Below, in pieces: positions 43,656-52,977 of a stretch of 64,000 bases of DNA. This DNA is from Streptococcus parasanguinis (GTDB lineage Bacteria > Bacillota > Bacilli > Lactobacillales > Streptococcaceae), in contig NZ_JVEE01000025.1 in assembly GCF_001073155.1 (NCBI RefSeq), forward strand, positions 1 to 64,000, written 5' to 3'. Below the pieces are notes generated by a model that saw only the letters and a program-made list of their open reading frames with translations, was not told the origin of the DNA and ran no database searches. Positions within the stretch are counted from its first letter, which is position 1; every line of letters starts with the position of its first letter. The position numbers were made by a program, and so were the translations under genes.

Positions 43656-44211
43656 GAAAAGAAAAATACCAGAAGTGATTGTCGTGGAGGGCAAGGACGA
43701 CACAGCCAATCTCCGTCGTTTTTATGAGGTGGATACCTATGAAACCCGAGGTTCTGCGATTGATCAAGATGACCTGGAACGAATTGCTACCTTGCAAGAG
43801 TTGCGTGGGGTCATTGTCTTTACCGATCCAGACTATAATGGCGAGCGAATTCGCAAGATCATTATGCAAGAGGTACCCCAAGCTAAACATGCCTTTTTAA
43901 ATCGTGGTGAAGCAGTCCCCAAATCCAAGACCAAGGGGCGTTCCTTGGGAGTGGAGCATGCCAGTTTTGAAGATTTAGAAAAAGCCCTAGCTGGACTCGT
44001 GGGCTCCTACGAAGATGAAAATTTCTTTGATATCACAAAGACCGACTTGATGCGGCTTGGCCTGTTGATGGGCAACGATAGTCGCAAACGACGGGAATAT
44101 CTAGGAGAAGCCTTGCGCATCGGCTACTGCAATGGCAAGCAATTGATCAAACGCTTGGAATTGTTTGGAATTTGTTTAGCACAAGTCGAAGAGGCGATGG
44201 CCAGTTATTAA
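43648..44211 (+). CDS. rnmV: Ribonuclease M5
   Basis: The 187-residue Toprim nuclease matures 5S rRNA. The Toprim motifs are VIVVEGKDD and VIVFTDPDYNGERIR, and the C-terminal KSKTKGRSLGVEHAS segment is typical. I favour TTG at 43648 (MTEKRKIPEVIVVEG), 9 nt after GAAAGG and overlapping the tatD end by 8 nt. ATGs at 43621 and 43627 are possible but would add residues that family members lack. Confidence 0.9.
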   Translation: MTEKRKIPEVIVVEGKDDTANLRRFYEVDTYETRGSAIDQDDLERIATLQELRGVIVFTDPDYNGERIRKIIMQEVPQAKHAFLNRGEAVPKSKTKGRSLGVEHASFEDLEKALAGLVGSYEDENFFDITKTDLMRLGLLMGNDSRKRREYLGEALRIGYCNGKQLIKRLELFGICLAQVEEAMASY

Positions 44212-44264
44212 GACGGAAGTAGAGGGGGATCCTTTACCCCTAAACTGATTAGAAAAGAGAAAAA

Positions 44265-45140
44265 ATGAGAATTGCAGATTATAGCGTGACCAAGGCAGTG
44301 CTGGAGCGTCACGGTTTTACCTTTAAAAAATCCTTCGGCCAGAACTTCTTGACCGATACCAACATCCTTCAAAAAATTGTGGATACGGCTGAGATTGATA
44401 AACAGGTCAATGTCATCGAAATCGGTCCTGGAATTGGAGCCCTCACTGAGTTCTTGGCGGAAAATGCGGCAGAAGTCATGGCTTTTGAGATCGATGACCG
44501 CTTGGTTCCCATTTTGGCGGATACCTTGCGTGATTTTGACAATGTCACGGTTGTCAACCAAGACATCCTCAAGGTAGACCTCAACCAGTACATCGCAGAG
44601 TTTAAAAATCCAGACCTTCCGATCAAGGTGGTGGCTAACCTTCCGTATTACATCACAACTCCCATCCTCATGCACTTGATCGAATCCAAGATTCCTTTCC
44701 AAGAATTTGTGGTCATGATGCAAAAAGAGGTGGCAGACCGCATCTCGGCTGAGCCCAACACCAAGGCTTATGGTTCTTTATCCATTGCAGTCCAATACTA
44801 TATGACTGCTAAGGTAGCCTTTATCGTGCCCCGCACCGTCTTTGTGCCAGCACCAAACGTCGACTCTGCCATCCTCAAGATGGTCCGTCGCGAAGAACCA
44901 GCAGTAGCCGTCAAGGACGAAGATTTCTTCTTCTCTGTCAGCAAGGCTAGCTTTGTCCACCGCCGGAAGACACTTTGGAACAACTTGACCAGTCGCTTTG
45001 GCAAGACCGAAGAAATCAAAGCAAAACTGGAAGCAGGAATCCAAGCTGCAGGCCTGCAACCTTCTGTACGAGGAGAAGCTCTTAGCCTAGAAGACTTCGC
45101 TCGCCTAGCAGATGGCCTTCTAGAAGCAGGAATAAAATAA
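44265..45140 (+). CDS. rsmA: 16S rRNA (adenine1518/1519-N6)-dimethyltransferase
   Basis: The 291-residue KsgA-type enzyme dimethylates two adenines near the 3' end of 16S rRNA. SAM motif I is [12 protein letters not shown], the catalytic motif IV is NLPYYITTP, and the C-terminal rRNA-binding domain is complete. Third gene after tatD and rnmV. Confidence 0.96.
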   Translation: MRIADYSVTKAVLERHGFTFKKSFGQNFLTDTNILQKIVDTAEIDKQVNVIEIGPGIGALTEFLAENAAEVMAFEIDDRLVPILADTLRDFDNVTVVNQDILKVDLNQYIAEFKNPDLPIKVVANLPYYITTPILMHLIESKIPFQEFVVMMQKEVADRISAEPNTKAYGSLSIAVQYYMTAKVAFIVPRTVFVPAPNVDSAILKMVRREEPAVAVKDEDFFFSVSKASFVHRRKTLWNNLTSRFGKTEEIKAKLEAGIQAAGLQPSVRGEALSLEDFARLADGLLEAGIK

Positions 45141-45143
45141 CAG

Positions 45144-45178
45144 AAAAGACATGAGCTTCGTAGCTCATGTCTTGTTTG
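45144..45178. terminator. Terminator between rsmA and the tRNA genes
   Basis: AAGACATGAGCT-tcgt-AGCTCATGTCTT is a perfect 12-bp stem with T-rich sequence to the right and A-rich to the left. It can serve rsmA and, from the other side, the leftward tRNA unit. Confidence 0.9.
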
Positions 45179-45186
45179 TTGTAGAA

Positions 45187-45275
45187 GGAAAGGACGGGAT
45201 TTGAACCCGCGCGTGAATAAAAATCCACTTGCCGGATTTCGAGTCCGGTGCCGTACCGAGCTGGGCCACCTTTCC
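45187..45275 (-). tRNA. tRNA-Ser (CGA)
   Basis: Read leftward, the 89-nt gene has acceptor arms GGAAAGG/CCTTTCC, an anticodon loop CTCGAAA between CCGGA and TCCGG (anticodon CGA), a long variable arm as in class II tRNAs, and the T-loop GGTTCAAAT. CCA is not encoded. The base in the discriminator position reads T, which is unusual for tRNA-Ser. Confidence 0.95.
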
Positions 45276-45279
45276 AAGA

Positions 45280-45362
45280 TGCGGAGAAAGGGATTTGAAC
45301 CCTCACGCCCGAAGGGGCACATGCGCCTGAAGCATGCGTGTCTGCCGTTCCACCACCTCCGC
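45280..45362 (-). tRNA. tRNA-Leu (CAG)
   Basis: Read leftward, the gene starts GCGGAGGTGGTGGAAC. The anticodon arm is CATGC-TTCAGGC-GCATG (anticodon CAG), followed by a long variable arm and GGGTTCAAATCCC. The 3' end TCTCCGC is followed by discriminator A; CCA is not encoded. Cotranscribed with tRNA-Ser. Confidence 0.95.
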
Positions 45363-45370
45363 ATAGTTCT

Positions 45371-45398
45371 ATTATACACTTTTTAGGAAAAATGCCAA
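45371..45398 (-). promoter_or_regulatory. Promoter of the tRNA-Leu/tRNA-Ser unit
   Basis: Read leftward: TTGGCA (45398-45393), a 16-nt spacer, TATAAT (45376-45371), 8 nt before tRNA-Leu. Confidence 0.8.
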
Positions 45399-45609
45399 GG
45401 AAAAAAAGGAAGGTGCCCTTTCCCGAATTCTGCTAAAAGACAAGTCATAACGGATACTCCGTCTTCTGTTTCTATCCGTTTAAACAACGAACCTATTCGT
45501 TTCTAAAAGCGTCCGGAGAGGTTCACTTTTCGTTTTTTCTTATCAAGCAATCCAGCCTTATTTCTCATTTTTTGGTATAATAGGAGTATTAATCTCAAAG
45601 GAGTGCGAT

Positions 45610-46488
45610 TTGCAAGGAACAATCGTCAAGGCCTTGGCTGGCTTCTACTACGTGGAGTCAGATGGTCACATTTACCAGACACGGGCTCGTGGAAATTTTA
45701 GAAAAAAAGGACAGACTCCTTATGTGGGGGATCAGGTGGAGTTCTCTGCTGAAGAGAATTCAGAAGGCTACATTTTGAGCATTGCGCCTCGTAAAAATAG
45801 CCTCGTACGCCCTCCTATTGTCAATATTGATCAGGCAGTAGTGATCATGTCAGCTAAGGAGCCGGATTTCAATGCCAATCTTTTAGATCGTTTTCTGGTT
45901 CTTTTGGAGCATAAGGGGATTCATCCCATTGTCTATATTTCAAAACTGGACTTGTTAGAAGATATGGAAGATATCCACTACTACCAAGGAATCTATCAGG
46001 CTATTGGCTATGATTTTGTCTTGTCAATTGAGGAACTATTGCCCCTTTTGACCAATCAAACTACGGTCTTTATGGGACAGACCGGTGTAGGAAAATCGAC
46101 CTTGCTCAATAAAATCGCTCCGGATCTGGAGCTTGAAACGGGTGAGATTTCAGATAGTCTGGGGCGCGGTCGACACACGACCCGAGCTGTCAGCTTTTAC
46201 CATTTAAATGGAGGAAAGATCGCAGATACGCCTGGCTTCTCCTCCCTCGATTATGAAGTGACGACCAGTGAAGACTTAAATCATGCCTTCCCAGAAATCG
46301 CCGACGTGAGCCACTCTTGTAAATTTCGTACCTGTACCCACACGCATGAGCCCGCTTGTGCGGTGAAACCAGCCGTTGAAAGAGAGGAAATTGCGCCTTT
46401 CCGTTATGAGGATTACTTGCAATTTCTAAGTGAGATTGAAAACCGTCGCGAAACCTATAAAAAAGTTTCGAAAAAAATACCAAAATAG
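45610..46488 (+). CDS. rsgA: Ribosome small subunit-dependent GTPase
   Basis: The 292-residue GTPase takes part in late 30S assembly. It has an OB-fold N-terminus and a circularly permuted G domain (SKLDLLED before [12 protein letters not shown], then [10 protein letters not shown]). A C-terminal zinc site is formed from [14 protein letters not shown]. The start is TTG at 45610 with AAAGGAG upstream. It heads rsgA-rpe-thiN-rmuC-yhaM. Confidence 0.96.
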   Translation: MQGTIVKALAGFYYVESDGHIYQTRARGNFRKKGQTPYVGDQVEFSAEENSEGYILSIAPRKNSLVRPPIVNIDQAVVIMSAKEPDFNANLLDRFLVLLEHKGIHPIVYISKLDLLEDMEDIHYYQGIYQAIGYDFVLSIEELLPLLTNQTTVFMGQTGVGKSTLLNKIAPDLELETGEISDSLGRGRHTTRAVSFYHLNGGKIADTPGFSSLDYEVTTSEDLNHAFPEIADVSHSCKFRTCTHTHEPACAVKPAVEREEIAPFRYEDYLQFLSEIENRRETYKKVSKKIPK

Positions 46489-46502
46489 GAGACACTAAAA
46501 CG

Positions 46503-47162
46503 ATGAAAACAATGAAAATTGCACCCTCAATTTTGAGTGCCGATTATGCCAATTTTGAAAGTGAATTAAAACGCTTAGAAGCAGCTGGAGCTGACTATGC
46601 CCATATCGATGTCATGGATGGCCATTTTGTGCCCAATATCAGCTTTGGAGCTGGTGTCGTAGAGAGCATGCGTCCACATAGCAAGTTGGTCTTTGATTGC
46701 CACTTGATGGTCACCAATCCCGAACACCATATCGAAGAATTCGCCCGTGCAGGTGCGGATATCATCAGCATCCACGTAGAAGCAACTCACCATATCCACG
46801 GAGCTCTTCAAAAAATTCGTCAAGCAGGTGTGAAGGCTAGTGTCGTGATCAATCCAGGAACTCCTGTAGACAGTATCAAACATGTCTTGAACTTGGTAGA
46901 TCAAGTCTTGGTCATGACCGTTAATCCAGGATTTGGTGGCCAGGCCTTCTTGCCTGAAACCATGGACAAGGTGCGCGAATTAGCCGCGCTTCGTGAAGAA
47001 AAAGGCTTAGGCTTTGATATCGAAGTCGATGGAGGAATTGATGGCCAAACTATTTCCCAAGCAAAAGAAGCCGGGGCCAATGTCTTTGTAGCAGGCTCTT
47101 ATGTCTTTAATGGAGATGTTAATGAGCGTGTTCAAACGCTCCGAGATGCTGTAAATGGGTAA
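46503..47162 (+). CDS. rpe: Ribulose-phosphate 3-epimerase
   Basis: This 219-residue TIM barrel interconverts ribulose-5-phosphate and xylulose-5-phosphate in the pentose phosphate pathway. Motifs are APSILSADYANFE, HIDVMDGHFVPN, VMTVNPGFGGQ and EVDGGI. It lies 14 nt after rsgA and overlaps thiN by 8 nt. Confidence 0.96.
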   Translation: MKTMKIAPSILSADYANFESELKRLEAAGADYAHIDVMDGHFVPNISFGAGVVESMRPHSKLVFDCHLMVTNPEHHIEEFARAGADIISIHVEATHHIHGALQKIRQAGVKASVVINPGTPVDSIKHVLNLVDQVLVMTVNPGFGGQAFLPETMDKVRELAALREEKGLGFDIEVDGGIDGQTISQAKEAGANVFVAGSYVFNGDVNERVQTLRDAVNG

Positions 47163-47787
47163 CATCGCAATACTGGCAGGAGGTGACAGCACGCTCTTGC
47201 CAAGAAATCATGACGCTTATGTAGGCGTTGATGGTGGCTGTTTGAAGTTACTGGAACAAGGCCTGCCATTAGATATAGCTGTGGGGGATTTCGATTCCGT
47301 CTCTGAGACTGATTTGAATAAGATCCGTATCCAAGCCAAGCAGGTTATTCAATCCATCCCTGAAAAGAACGATACGGATTTGGAATTGGCCTTGAAAGCA
47401 GTCTTTGAAGCCTATCCAGAGGCTATTATCACCGTTTATGGTGCCTTTGGCGGTCGCTTGGATCACTTCTTGTCTAATATCTTTTTACCGACCGATCCAG
47501 ACCTAGCTCCCTACATGGATCAGATCCAATTAGTCGATGGTCAAAACCGCTTAATCTACAGACCAGCTGGCTGCCATGAGATTCAGCCAGATCCAGCCAT
47601 GTCCTATGTTGGTTTTATGCCTGTCGGACAAGGCCACTTAGAGATCACAGGGGCCAAGTATCCGCTCCATCAGGATAATTATTTTTTGAAGGCCATGTAT
47701 GGCTCCAATGAATTTTTGGATCAACCGATTCAAGTGAGTCTTGACCGTGGCTATCTTGTCATTGTTTATAGTAAAGACAGAGGTTAA
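47155..47787 (+). CDS. thiN: Thiamine pyrophosphokinase
   Basis: The 210-residue enzyme transfers pyrophosphate from ATP to thiamine. The GVDGGCLKLLEQGL and VGDFDSV motifs and NDTDLELAL are typical. It starts inside the rpe end (ATGGGTAA), indicating translational coupling. Confidence 0.93.
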   Translation: MGNIAILAGGDSTLLPRNHDAYVGVDGGCLKLLEQGLPLDIAVGDFDSVSETDLNKIRIQAKQVIQSIPEKNDTDLELALKAVFEAYPEAIITVYGAFGGRLDHFLSNIFLPTDPDLAPYMDQIQLVDGQNRLIYRPAGCHEIQPDPAMSYVGFMPVGQGHLEITGAKYPLHQDNYFLKAMYGSNEFLDQPIQVSLDRGYLVIVYSKDRG

Positions 47788-47788
47788 T

Positions 47789-49039
47789 ATGAATATCATT
47801 CTGCTTCTGATTGGCCTGCTCAATCTAGGCCTCCTCATCTATTTCTTGCAACGGTCAGATGACACAAGACCGGCTTTACGAGAGATGCTGGAAGACCACG
47901 AGGATCATTTGACAGACCAGTTGGACTATCGTTTTGAAAAAGAAAGACAAGCAAGCCAGATTGCCAATCAGCAGTTAGAGATCGCCCTGACAGATCGCTT
48001 AACCGAGATGCGAGTGGAGATCCACCAGCAGACGACGGCTCTGCGCGCTGAGATGAATGAGCACTTTACTAAAAATCGGGACAAAACAGATGAGCGCATG
48101 CGCCAGATCCAAGAGTCCAATGAAGTGCGGCTAGAACAGATGCGCCAAACGGTAGAAGAAAAATTGGAGAAAACCTTGCAACACCGTTTGCAGACCTCCT
48201 TTGAGACCGTTTCAAAACAATTGGAGTCGGTCAACAAAGGGCTGGGAGAAATGCAGACGGTGGCGCGGGATGTCGGAACTCTTAATAAAGTTCTCTCCAA
48301 TACCAAGACGCGTGGGATTATGGGCGAATTGCAACTGGGCCAAATCATTGAAGATATCTTGACCCCGGCCCAGTATGAGCGGGAGTTTGTCACCGTTCCC
48401 CAATCCAGTGAGCGCGTGGAGTATGCCATTAAGCTTCCAGGACAAGGAGAGGAGCCAGTCTATCTGCCGATTGACTCTAAATTCCCACTGGAAGACTACT
48501 ATCGTCTGGAAGAAGCTTATGAATCAGGAGAGAAAGAGGAAATTGAGCGTTACCGCAAGGCTCTTCTTGCTAGTATCAAGCGTTTTGCTAAGGATATCCA
48601 ACAAAAATATCTTTTTCCGCCAGCGACGACGAATTTCGGAATTCTCTTTTTGCCAACTGAAGGCCTCTATTCCGAAGTGGTTCGCAATCCAGAATTCTTC
48701 GATCGCTTGCGTCGGGACGAACAAATTTTAGTAGCTGGTCCAAGTACCTTATCAGCCCTCTTGAACTCCTTGTCTGTTGGCTTTAAAACGCTTAACATCC
48801 AAAAGAGTGCAGATGACATTAGCAAGGTGTTGGGATCGGTCAAATCAGAATTCCATAAGTTTGGAGGGATTCTGGCCAAGACTCAGCGCCATTTAAAGAA
48901 TGCTTCCAATAATATTGATGATTTGCTAACCAGACGGACCAGTGCCATCGAGCGGACACTCCGCCAAATCGAAAGCGATGAGGACCTGCTGGGACTAGAT
49001 GTATATATAGAAGATGGAGAAGATGATGGTCAAAATTAA
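47789..49039 (+). CDS. rmuC: RmuC-family DNA recombination protein
   Basis: The 416-residue protein has one N-terminal membrane helix (MNIILLLIGLLNLGLLIYFL), a long coiled coil (about 35-170) and a nuclease-like RmuC domain (VEYAIKLPG, IDSKFPLEDY, FLPTEGLYSEV). RmuC limits inverted-repeat recombination in E. coli. GAGG 6 nt before the ATG at 47789 defines the start. Confidence 0.92.
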   Translation: MNIILLLIGLLNLGLLIYFLQRSDDTRPALREMLEDHEDHLTDQLDYRFEKERQASQIANQQLEIALTDRLTEMRVEIHQQTTALRAEMNEHFTKNRDKTDERMRQIQESNEVRLEQMRQTVEEKLEKTLQHRLQTSFETVSKQLESVNKGLGEMQTVARDVGTLNKVLSNTKTRGIMGELQLGQIIEDILTPAQYEREFVTVPQSSERVEYAIKLPGQGEEPVYLPIDSKFPLEDYYRLEEAYESGEKEEIERYRKALLASIKRFAKDIQQKYLFPPATTNFGILFLPTEGLYSEVVRNPEFFDRLRRDEQILVAGPSTLSALLNSLSVGFKTLNIQKSADDISKVLGSVKSEFHKFGGILAKTQRHLKNASNNIDDLLTRRTSAIERTLRQIESDEDLLGLDVYIEDGEDDGQN

Positions 49040-49970
49040 CCAAATGAAAAAAGATGAATTGTTCGAAGGATTCTATTTGATCAAGTCAGCAGAAGTGCGT
49101 CAAACACGGGCCGGGAAAAACTACCTCGCCTTTGTCTTCCAGGATGAGACCGGTACAATCGAAGGTAAACTATGGGATGCCCAACCTCACAATGTAGAGA
49201 GTTTTATGGCTGGGCGCGTGGTCCATATGGCTGGACGTCGAGAAGTTTACAATAATACTCCGCAAGTCAACCAATTAAACATGCGCTTGCCCCAAGCAGG
49301 AGAGCCCAACAATCCAGCAGACTTTAAGGAAAAACCACCAGTAGATCCCAAGGAATTGCATGAATACCTGTCAAACATGATTTTCAAAATTGAAAATCCA
49401 GTCTGGCAACGGATTGTCCGTGCCCTCTATGGGAAATATGAGAAAGAGTTTTATAGCTATCCAGCTGCTAAGACCAACCACCATGCCTTTGAAGCAGGCC
49501 TTGCTTATCATACGGCAACCATGGTCCGCTTGGCAGATAGTATCGGCGATATCTATCCTCAGTTGAATAAGAGCTTGCTCTTTGCAGGGATTATGTTACA
49601 CGATTTGGCCAAAGTGATCGAGTTGACGGGACCTGAAAATACAGAATACACTGTTCGGGGCAACCTTATCGGCCACATTGCACTGATCGATGAAGAAATC
49701 ACCAAGGTCTTGCAAGACTTGAAGATTGATGACCAAAAAGAAGAAGTGATCGTCCTTCGCCATGTGATCTTGAGTCATCATGGCTTGCTGGAATACGGTA
49801 GTCCTGTTCGTCCAAAGATCATGGAAGCAGAGATTATTCATATGATCGATAATTTGGATGCGGAAATGATGATGATGACAACAGCACTTGGCTTAATTGG
49901 TCCTGGCGAAATGACCAATAAAATCTTTGCTATGGAAAATCGTTCCTTCTATAAACCGAATCTCGACTAG
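49026..49970 (+). CDS. yhaM: 3'-5' exoribonuclease YhaM (Cbf1-type)
   Basis: The 314-residue enzyme has an N-terminal OB fold (about 10-90) and an HD phosphohydrolase domain (TNHHAFEAGLAYHT, MLHDLAKV). It degrades RNA from the 3' end. GGAG is 6 nt before the ATG at 49026, favoured over ATGs 3 and 12 nt upstream. It overlaps the rmuC end by 14 nt. Confidence 0.93.
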   Translation: MVKINQMKKDELFEGFYLIKSAEVRQTRAGKNYLAFVFQDETGTIEGKLWDAQPHNVESFMAGRVVHMAGRREVYNNTPQVNQLNMRLPQAGEPNNPADFKEKPPVDPKELHEYLSNMIFKIENPVWQRIVRALYGKYEKEFYSYPAAKTNHHAFEAGLAYHTATMVRLADSIGDIYPQLNKSLLFAGIMLHDLAKVIELTGPENTEYTVRGNLIGHIALIDEEITKVLQDLKIDDQKEEVIVLRHVILSHHGLLEYGSPVRPKIMEAEIIHMIDNLDAEMMMMTTALGLIGPGEMTNKIFAMENRSFYKPNLD

Positions 49971-50019
49971 TAAAAACAGTGAGAAATACGGGAATGATTC
50001 TGCCAAAAATGAAATAATC

Positions 50020-50062
50020 AGGAAAAAACGGCCTTCTGTAAATCAGAATGTTCGTTTTTTTC
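50020..50062 (+). terminator. Terminator after yhaM, followed by the purR promoter
   Basis: AAAAAACG...CGTTTTTT with CTTCTG/CAGAA inside forms the stem. TATAAT with an extended TG lies just downstream, near 50073, for purR. Confidence 0.75.
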
Positions 50063-50105
50063 TGTTCTTATGGTATAATGATAGAAAAAACTACATGGTG
50101 AGAAA

Positions 50106-50921
50106 ATGAAATTAAGAAGAAGTGAACGGATGGTCGTGATTTCTAATTACTTGATCAACCATCCCTATGAATTGACTAGCCTCAATACGTTTGCGGAAAA
50201 GTATGAGTCTGCCAAGTCTTCCATCTCAGAAGATATCGTGATCATTAAGCGTGCGTTTGAAGAGATGGAAATCGGAAATATTGAGACCATTACAGGAGCT
50301 GGAGGAGGCGTTATCTTTACACCGTCTATTTCAGATCAAGAATCCAAAGAAATCGTCGAGGATCTTTGCAAGCAACTGTCTGAAAGTGATCGTATCCTTC
50401 CTGGTGGCTACATTTACCTGTCTGATCTTTTGAGCAATCCGAAGATTTTGAATCGCATCGGACGCATCATTGCCAAAGCCTTCCGAGATAAGAAGATTGA
50501 TGCTGTCATGACCGTAGCGACCAAGGGAGTTCCTTTAGCGAATGCAGTGGCCAATGTCTTGAATGTTCCATTCGTCATTGTCCGTCGTGATTTGAAAATC
50601 ACAGAAGGGTCAACCGTTAGTGTCAACTATGTTTCAGGCTCAAGTGGGGATCGCATTGAGAAAATGTTCCTTTCAAAACGGAGCCTAAAAGCAGGAAGCC
50701 GGGTCTTGATTGTCGATGACTTCCTTAAAGGTGGCGGAACGATTAACGGGATGGTCAGCCTCTTGTCTGAATTTGATTCTGAATTAGCAGGAGTAGCTGT
50801 CTTTGCGGATAATGCTGCAACCGACCGTGAATTCTTTGAACACAAATCCTTATTGCGCGTGACCAACATCGATGTAAAAGAAAATAAATTGAGTGTCGAA
50901 GTTGGGAATATCTTTGATTAA
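50106..50921 (+). CDS. purR: Pur operon repressor
   Basis: The 271-residue regulator has an N-terminal winged helix (about 1-75, starting MKLRRSERMVVISNYLINHP) and a PRTase-like domain with the PRPP loop VLIVDDFLKGGGT. PRPP levels control DNA binding at PurBoxes. Full length, with the characteristic VIVRRDLKITEGSTVSVNYV segment. Confidence 0.96.
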   Translation: MKLRRSERMVVISNYLINHPYELTSLNTFAEKYESAKSSISEDIVIIKRAFEEMEIGNIETITGAGGGVIFTPSISDQESKEIVEDLCKQLSESDRILPGGYIYLSDLLSNPKILNRIGRIIAKAFRDKKIDAVMTVATKGVPLANAVANVLNVPFVIVRRDLKITEGSTVSVNYVSGSSGDRIEKMFLSKRSLKAGSRVLIVDDFLKGGGTINGMVSLLSEFDSELAGVAVFADNAATDREFFEHKSLLRVTNIDVKENKLSVEVGNIFD

Positions 50922-50944
50922 GAGCAACAAAGGAGGATCAAAAA

Positions 50945-51481
50945 GTGAAAAGAATTTTAGATCGATTTGATAATAGTCCTTTGTGGATTCGCTTGGTGAC
51001 AGTTCTGTCTCTATCCTTTATTTTGGTAGCTGGCTTGTATACCGTTAAAAAGAATACGGCTGCCCAGGTAACGACAGAAGTTCAACCTGCTAAAAAAACA
51101 GGTTCCCTTCCAGTGAAAAAGGAAACAAAGGAAGAAAAAGAAAAGAAGGAAGAAAAGAAAAATACAGAAGCTGCTGAAAAAGCAGTCGTTCAAATGGAAA
51201 CAACTCCAAGTCAAGATTCTGTGAACGCTGCCCAGGCTGCTGTGAAGAAAGTCAAAGATGCGACTCAAAAGCAATCGCTTGAGGCCCGTATCCAATACAT
51301 CGCTAACTATTATGGACTGACCTATGAGAGCGACACAACGGCAACACAGCAGACTCAAACAGACGCTAATGCCAACGCTGGAGTAGCTGGAGCCAATGCG
51401 ACAGTTCAACCACAACAGCAACAACAGTATGCTCCGGCTGCAGATGCAGGGGCAGAAGTACCTGCTGAAGCTGGTCAATAA
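50945..51481 (+). CDS. Membrane-anchored Lys/Glu-rich protein of unknown function
   Basis: The 178-residue protein has a short cytoplasmic start, one membrane segment (about 18-34, IRLVTVLSLSFILVAGLY), a charged linker (KKETKEEKEKKEEKK), a small helical middle (SVNAAQAAVKKVKD, ARIQYIANYYGLTYES) and a Gln/Ala-rich tail. It is probably exposed outside the membrane. The start is GTG at 50945 behind AAAGGAGG. It is in the same direction and close to purR. Function not recognised. Confidence 0.8.
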   Translation: MKRILDRFDNSPLWIRLVTVLSLSFILVAGLYTVKKNTAAQVTTEVQPAKKTGSLPVKKETKEEKEKKEEKKNTEAAEKAVVQMETTPSQDSVNAAQAAVKKVKDATQKQSLEARIQYIANYYGLTYESDTTATQQTQTDANANAGVAGANATVQPQQQQQYAPAADAGAEVPAEAGQ

Positions 51482-51519
51482 TGAACTTTTTCGACTTCTT
51501 TAAAAAATAAAAAAACATC

Positions 51520-51548
51520 TTGCAATCAAAGTGCCGTCATGTTATAAT
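51520..51548 (+). promoter_or_regulatory. rpsL promoter
   Basis: TTGCAA (51520-51525), a 17-nt spacer and TATAAT (51543-51548). Confidence 0.85.
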
Positions 51549-51554
51549 AATAGA

Positions 51555-51686
51555 CGGTACTTTTTACTTTTGGTCTCTCAAGAGTGTACAGGGACGTGCT
51601 GACAAATGTTGCAAAAGTACACACAGATGGTAGCTGTCACCAAGTGTACCATCACCAAAAATAAAAAATTTCACAGGAGAATGTAG
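51555..51686 (+). promoter_or_regulatory. Folded 5' leader of rpsL
   Basis: TTTTGGT (about 51571) pairs with ACCAAAA (51653-51659), enclosing ATGGTA/TACCAT and GTGTAC/GTACAC stems. A leader of about 130 nt with long-range pairing just before rpsL could bind a ribosomal protein, but I do not recognise a described motif. Confidence 0.5.
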
Positions 51687-52100
51687 ATGCCTACAATTAA
51701 CCAATTGGTTCGCAAACCGCGTAAATCAAAAGTAGAAAAATCTAAATCACCAGCTTTGAACGTTGGTTACAACAGTCATAAAAAAGTTCAAACAAACGTT
51801 TCTTCACCACAAAAACGTGGTGTTGCAACTCGTGTTGGAACAATGACACCTAAAAAACCTAACTCAGCCCTTCGTAAATTTGCTCGTGTACGTTTGAGCA
51901 ACTTGATCGAAGTAACTGCTTATATCCCAGGTATCGGACACAACTTGCAAGAACACAGCGTGGTTCTTCTTCGTGGTGGACGTGTAAAAGACCTTCCAGG
52001 GGTACGTTACCATATCGTCCGTGGAGCACTTGATACTGCAGGTGTAAACGATCGTAAACAAGGCCGTTCTAAATACGGTACTAAAAAACCAAAAGCATAA
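51687..52100 (+). CDS. rpsL: 30S ribosomal protein S12
   Basis: The 137-residue S12 lies near the decoding site. Its conserved loops ([19 protein letters not shown] with the streptomycin-resistance lysine, and [12 protein letters not shown]) are intact, indicating wild-type streptomycin-sensitive residues at the usual sites. First gene of the rpsL-rpsG unit. Confidence 0.98.
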   Translation: MPTINQLVRKPRKSKVEKSKSPALNVGYNSHKKVQTNVSSPQKRGVATRVGTMTPKKPNSALRKFARVRLSNLIEVTAYIPGIGHNLQEHSVVLLRGGRVKDLPGVRYHIVRGALDTAGVNDRKQGRSKYGTKKPKA

Positions 52101-52119
52101 GGAAAGGGGATAAAGAAAA

Positions 52120-52590
52120 ATGAGTCGTAAAAACCGTGCGCCTAAACGCGATGTATTGCCAGATCCGCTTTACAATTCACAATTAGTTACTCGTCTTATC
52201 AACCGCGTTATGCTTGATGGTAAACGTGGTACAGCTGCTTCAATCGTTTACGGAGCTTTCGAACAAATTAAAGAAGCTACTGGAAACGATGCTCTTGAAG
52301 TATTCGAAACAGCTATGGAAAACATCATGCCTGTACTTGAAGTACGTGCTCGCCGTGTTGGTGGTTCTAACTACCAAGTCCCAGTTGAAGTTCGTCCAGA
52401 ACGTCGTACAACACTTGGACTTCGTTGGTTGGTAACAATCGCTCGTCAACGTGGTGAACACACAATGGTTGATCGTCTTGCAAAAGAAATCTTGGATGCA
52501 GCGAACAACACTGGTGCAGCTGTTAAGAAACGTGAAGATACTCACCGTATGGCTGAAGCTAACCGTGCATTCGCACACTTCCGCTGGTAA
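52120..52590 (+). CDS. rpsG: 30S ribosomal protein S7
   Basis: The 156-residue S7 nucleates assembly of the 30S head. [18 protein letters not shown] and the C-terminal [20 protein letters not shown] are standard. It lies 19 nt after rpsL. Confidence 0.98.
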   Translation: MSRKNRAPKRDVLPDPLYNSQLVTRLINRVMLDGKRGTAASIVYGAFEQIKEATGNDALEVFETAMENIMPVLEVRARRVGGSNYQVPVEVRPERRTTLGLRWLVTIARQRGEHTMVDRLAKEILDAANNTGAAVKKREDTHRMAEANRAFAHFRW

Positions 52591-52977
52591 GATCAAGATA
52601 TTAAGGGCGTTAAAAAAGCGACTGAAAATTAGGAAGCTTGACGAAGAATCAAAGATTCTAGGAAGGCTTATCTATTTTCCGAGCTTTTAGCCCAGGTTCA
52701 ATTATGATACTAAGAGCGGCAAAGGCCCAAGGCAAAAATAGGAAACTGATGCAGTGTTCGATGAACACAAGTCAGTTAACTTGAGCTTTTACCCCAGGTT
52801 CAATTGAGCTCAAATCGGCTAACTAACTTTAGCCCGGGTTCAATTCAACTCTTCTTATAAGTTGGAACCAAAACATAGCATGAAAACACTGAGAACGGGT
52901 AGGTCCTGCCTATCCGTTTTTATTAAATCATGTTATAATAGAATATAGAAATAAAAAATATAGGAGAAACAAACCTC
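52591..52977 (+). promoter_or_regulatory. Structured rpsG-fusA spacer with three repeats, terminator and fusA promoter
   Basis: Three copies of TTTAGCCCAGGTTCAATT-type sequence lie at 52681-52703, 52783-52805 and 52823-52845. Stems include AGAATC/GATTCT, AACTGA-tgca-GTGTTC-gat-GAACAC-aag-TCAGTT, TTGAGCT/AGCTCAA and GGTTC..CAACT/AGTTG-GAACC. The terminator AACGGGTAGG-tcct-GCCTATCCGTTTTT is at 52893-52922. TATAAT (52934-52939) with an extended TG then drives fusA. No ORF is supported. Confidence 0.7.

Noticed and set aside
51480-51509. A 9-codon ORF (MNFFDFFKK) overlapping the end of the membrane-anchored protein gene
   Set aside because: Too short to support; no ribosome binding site of its own and no known counterpart.
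52681-52845. tRNA fragments suggested by the repeated GGTTCAA
   Set aside because: No acceptor or anticodon arms fit around any of the three copies.
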